From positions 1 to 19,647 of the forward strand of contig JAEEQO010000030.1 of assembly GCA_016285335.1 (NCBI GenBank): a stretch of DNA of 19,647 nt. Direction: 5' to 3'. Below the pieces are notes generated by a model. The model saw only the letters and a program-made list of their open reading frames with translations, had not been told where the DNA came from and made no database searches. Of this stretch, positions 17,174 to 19,647 are shown piece by piece. This stretch comes from Victivallales bacterium (GTDB lineage: Bacteria; Verrucomicrobiota; Lentisphaeria; Victivallales; UBA1829). Position 1 is the first letter of the stretch. Every line of letters begins with the position of its first letter. The position numbers were made by a program, and so were the translations under genes.

Positions 17174-18190
17174 TCAGCGGTCGCGCACAAGCTTCCGTTC
17201 CACGGATTCCGGGTGCAGCGCCAGATTTTCCAGGTAGCGTTCCGTCGGCCCTGCCGCGACCGCGTCCAGCAGACGATTCAGCGCATCGGCGGAATCCATG
17301 AACGAAACGGACGCCCGGAGCGCGCCGGGGTAGCCGCGTCCGCGCAGGAACTCCAGCAGCGACTTCCGCGCCACCACATACGCGAACTCCGGCCCGTAGC
17401 AGTCCAGCATGTCCTCCATGTAGACGCGGATGGTCTCCGTGAACTCCGCCACGTCGGGCGGCGGCGCTGCCGGATCGGCGATCTCGCGGAAGATCCACGG
17501 ATTGCCGAGCGCGCCCCGCGCGACCATGCCCGCGGCGCATCCGGTCTCCCGCAGAAGCGTGCGGAACGATGCTCCGTCCATGGCGCCGCCGTTGGCGACC
17601 ACCGGGATATCGAGCGATTCGCGGACCACGGAAATGATCCCGTAAAAGACCGGCCCGGAGTAGAAATTCTTCATGAGGCGGCCGTGGATCGTGATCGACT
17701 TCGCGCCCGCGTCCCGCAGCCGGCGGCAGAACGCGATCGTCGGCGCGGGGTCGTTTTCGTCCTGGATGCGCGTTTTCGCCGTGACCGGGAGCCGGGAGGT
17801 CGAAACGAGCGTTTCGAACGCGCGGACCGCGCCGTCCGGGTCCTCCAGCGCGAACCGGATGCCTTCGCATTTGCGGGCGACTTTCGGAGCCGGGCAGCCG
17901 AGGTTGAAATCCAGCACGTCGAAATCCATGCCGTTGATGATCTCCGCGGCGCGTTTGAGCGTGGGGAGGTCGGATCCGACCAGCTGGACGCCGAGGAAGC
18001 CCGCGTCGGAGCCGCGCCGGGCCAGGCGGAGCGTCTTCTCCCCCTGAAACACGAGGGAGCCCGCATCGATCATTTCGGTGAACGCATGGCGGCAGCCGAA
18101 ACGCCGTATCATGCGGCGGAACGGGATGTCGGTGTGCCCGGCGATCGGCGCCATGACGGCCGCGCCCGTCGGATAAAACTCCGGGGGCAT
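17174..18190 (-). CDS. dusB: tRNA-dihydrouridine synthase, DusB type
   Basis: FMN-dependent NADPH reductase that converts uridine to dihydrouridine in tRNA. From ATG 18190 it is 338 residues. The TIM barrel begins with VMAPIAGHTDIPFRR (12-26). The catalytic cysteine is C99 in FNLGCPAPKVARKCEG (95-110). TAKTRI (137-142), the ITIHGR (167-171) segment, VVANGG (197-202) and MVARGALGNPWIF (222-234) supply the FMN phosphate site. The GCPxxKVxRK pattern resembles DusB; subfamily assignment is less sure than the family. An in-frame start at 18271 would extend into fabB and adds no conserved sequence; GAGG (18199-18202) lies 8 nt before the ATG at 18190 and decides the start. The gap to the fabB stop is 10 nt, so the two are co-transcribed. 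It converges on smpB. Confidence 0.9.
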   Translation of the reverse strand: MPPEFYPTGAAVMAPIAGHTDIPFRRMIRRFGCRHAFTEMIDAGSLVFQGEKTLRLARRGSDAGFLGVQLVGSDLPTLKRAAEIINGMDFDVLDFNLGCPAPKVARKCEGIRFALEDPDGAVRAFETLVSTSRLPVTAKTRIQDENDPAPTIAFCRRLRDAGAKSITIHGRLMKNFYSGPVFYGIISVVRESLDIPVVANGGAMDGASFRTLLRETGCAAGMVARGALGNPWIFREIADPAAPPPDVAEFTETIRVYMEDMLDCYGPEFAYVVARKSLLEFLRGRGYPGALRASVSFMDSADALNRLLDAVAAGPTERYLENLALHPESVERKLVRDR

Positions 18191-18200
18191 GGAAACGACC

Positions 18201-19442
18201 TCAGGCGTCTTCGCGGGAAACGATGATCGCGGCGTTGGTGCCGCCGAATCCGAAACTGTTGCTGAGCGCATGGCGGATCGGGACGTTCATGCGCGTGGTG
18301 CGCACGATGTCCGCCCATGCCATGGATTCCTCAATGTCGTCGGCGTTGATGGACGGACTGACGAACGAATGTTCGATCATCTGGGAGCAGAAGATCAGTT
18401 CGATGGCGCCGGCCGCGCCGATCGGGTGTCCGGTCAGGGACTTCGTGCTGTTGATCATCGGGGAAGCGCCGTGCTCGTGGAACACGCTCTTCAGGGCGTC
18501 GACCTCAACGGGATCGCCGACCGGCGTGCCCGTGCCGTGCGTGTTCACGTAGTCGATGTCGGACGGCTGAAGCCCGGCGTTCGCGATGGCGTCGGACATG
18601 ACCGCCGCGGAGACTTCCCTGCTCGGCGCGACCATGTCGCAGGCGTTGCTGTTGCACGCGAAGCCGCTGATCCTGCCGTAGACTTTCGCGCCGCGCGCCT
18701 TCGCGTGGGCCTCGCTTTCCAGGATCATGATGCCGGCGGCCTCGGAAAGCACGAATCCGGTGCGCTGTTTGTCGAACGGACGGCTCGCCTTTTCCGGCTC
18801 TTCGTTGAAGTTGTGCGACAGCGCGTGCATCGCGCCGAACCCGAGAGCCTGCTGCCAGCAGAGTTCTTCGCAGCCGCCCGCCATGACGATGTCGTACGCG
18901 CCGGACTGGATCAGGCGGATCGCCTGGATGAGCGCCACAGCGCCGCTTGTGCAGGCGCAGCTCACGTCGTAGCTTTCCCCGCCGATCTTGTAGACCAGCG
19001 ACAGGTTCGCGACCGCGGACGACGGCATGATGCGCGGGATGCTGAACGGGGAGATCTTGCGCACCGAATGCGTCCGTTCATACGTCATGATCGACTTGTA
19101 ATACTCCGCGTAGCTGCTGCCGCCGCAGCCGGTGATCACGGCCATTTTCGAGCCGGGAAGCGTCTCCATGGTGTAGCCCGCCTCGGTGATCGCCTCGTAG
19201 GCGGCCGCCACGGCCATGACGCCGCTCTGCGTCATGAAACGGAGCTGCTTGCGGTCGAAAGCGGGGCACTCGAAGCCTTCCAGGTTCACCGTGCCGGCGA
19301 TCTGCGAATCCAGTTCGAGTTCGTGCCAGTAAGGAACCAGCTTGATGCCGCTTCTTCCGGTTTTCAGGGCCTCCAGATTTTCGGACAGGCTCATTCCGAT
19401 CGGGGTGATAAGGCCGCGGCCTGTGATGACGACTGGAATCAT
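18201..19442 (-). CDS. fabB: Beta-ketoacyl-ACP synthase, FabB-like (KAS I)
   Basis: Condenses malonyl-ACP with acyl-ACP in fatty-acid elongation. From ATG 19442 it is 413 residues. The Cys-His-His triad is C164 (YDVSCACTSGA), H302 (NTHGTGTPVGD) and H339 (STKSLTGHPIGAAG, with K334). Several blocks look more like E. coli FabB than FabF: RFMTQSG, AGGCEELCWQQALGF-AMHALS, the NEEPEKASRPFD segment, and DMVAPS. In gammaproteobacteria FabB is needed for unsaturated fatty acids, but that role here is inferred and no fabA is visible. Two ATGs compete: 19451 has AGGA directly against it, whereas 19442 has AGGA (19452-19455) 9 nt away and begins MIPVVITGRG like the family. dusB follows 10 nt downstream. 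Confidence 0.88.
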   Translation of the reverse strand: MIPVVITGRGLITPIGMSLSENLEALKTGRSGIKLVPYWHELELDSQIAGTVNLEGFECPAFDRKQLRFMTQSGVMAVAAAYEAITEAGYTMETLPGSKMAVITGCGGSSYAEYYKSIMTYERTHSVRKISPFSIPRIMPSSAVANLSLVYKIGGESYDVSCACTSGAVALIQAIRLIQSGAYDIVMAGGCEELCWQQALGFGAMHALSHNFNEEPEKASRPFDKQRTGFVLSEAAGIMILESEAHAKARGAKVYGRISGFACNSNACDMVAPSREVSAAVMSDAIANAGLQPSDIDYVNTHGTGTPVGDPVEVDALKSVFHEHGASPMINSTKSLTGHPIGAAGAIELIFCSQMIEHSFVSPSINADDIEESMAWADIVRTTRMNVPIRHALSNSFGFGGTNAAIIVSREDA

Positions 19443-19496
19443 TCGCTCCATTCCTGTATTTGATGAGTTGAGGTTATGCGCATATTTTATTCAAAT

Positions 19497-19524
19497 ACTT
19501 TACACGCTGTTTTTTATTTTTCAA
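19497..19524 (-). promoter_or_regulatory. Candidate promoter of fabB-dusB
   Basis: Read on the minus strand, TTGAAA (19524-19519) and TAAAGT (19502-19497) are separated by 16 nt in an AT-rich stretch. The -35 matches at 5 of 6 positions, the -10 at 4 of 6. A closer TAAAAT (19489-19484) lacks a -35 partner. Evidence is modest. Confidence 0.35.
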
Positions 19525-19647
19525 CCGCGCAGACGTGTTTTTTTAGTTAAATTGTGTAACATTGCCGAAAAAACCGCTCCGATGATAAAAATGCCGTTCG
19601 TGCCGCCGGCGAAAACCGATCGTCCCCCGCCGGCCGGAAATCCGAGG
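19525..19647. other. Window edge, unassigned
   Basis: An AT-rich part (to about 19580) is followed by GC-rich sequence up to the end. A + strand frame from ATG 19581 (MIKMPFVPPAK, open to the edge, no visible RBS) and a - strand frame open from the edge and stopping at 19521 (ending NLTKKTRLRG, with a hydrophobic segment before it) are both possible. Too little is visible to choose, so no gene is called. Confidence 0.3.

Noticed and set aside
18191..18271. N-terminal extension of dusB by 27 codons
   Set aside because: Would overlap the end of fabB; a good Shine-Dalgarno sits right before the ATG at 18190 and the barrel begins just after it.

Overview
The window is a GC-rich, densely packed stretch of bacterial chromosome carrying mostly housekeeping genes. 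There is no phage, insertion sequence, CRISPR array, rRNA or tRNA that I can see. Family composition (RecD2, a GSCFA protein, a stand-alone peptide-binding lipoprotein, a FabB-type ketosynthase, no dnaK beside grpE/dnaJ) and the strong preference for G or C at third codon positions suggest a member of the PVC group such as Lentisphaerota/Victivallales. That placement is an inference from gene content only.

Layout on the + strand. (1) 1-5637: the C-terminal part of purH (cut by the window edge), then recD2, a GSCFA-domain protein and a glutamine-dependent asparagine synthase. The last three are tightly coupled (4-nt ATGA overlap, then a 3-nt gap) and look like one transcript. (2) 5638-7071: proA behind its own AT-rich leader. 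(3) 7160-10891: mtaB (tRNA ms2t6A37 methylthiotransferase), recX, and a family-5 solute-binding lipoprotein whose start codon overlaps the recX stop. (4) 10892-12003: a regulatory island. It holds an array of four short hairpins, a MarR gene with a good promoter and an operator-like palindrome over its -10 box, a textbook intrinsic terminator, and a 340-nt leader rich in inverted repeats that ends in a near-consensus sigma-54 (-24/-12) promoter. (5) 12004-17145: the protein-quality-control block clpB, grpE, dnaJ, smpB. ClpB works with the DnaK/DnaJ/GrpE machine on aggregates; SmpB with tmRNA rescues stalled ribosomes. No dnaK, hrcA or CIRCE operator is visible.

On the - strand, converging on smpB, lies a fabB-type beta-ketoacyl-ACP synthase followed by a dusB-type tRNA dihydrouridine synthase (10-nt gap, probably co-transcribed). 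The final ~200 nt is an AT-rich upstream region plus a short GC-rich edge that I cannot assign.

I did not find a clearly new defence or mobile system. The most interesting signals are regulatory: the putative sigma-54 promoter and upstream dyads of clpB, the hairpin array after the lipoprotein gene, and the MarR autoregulatory site.
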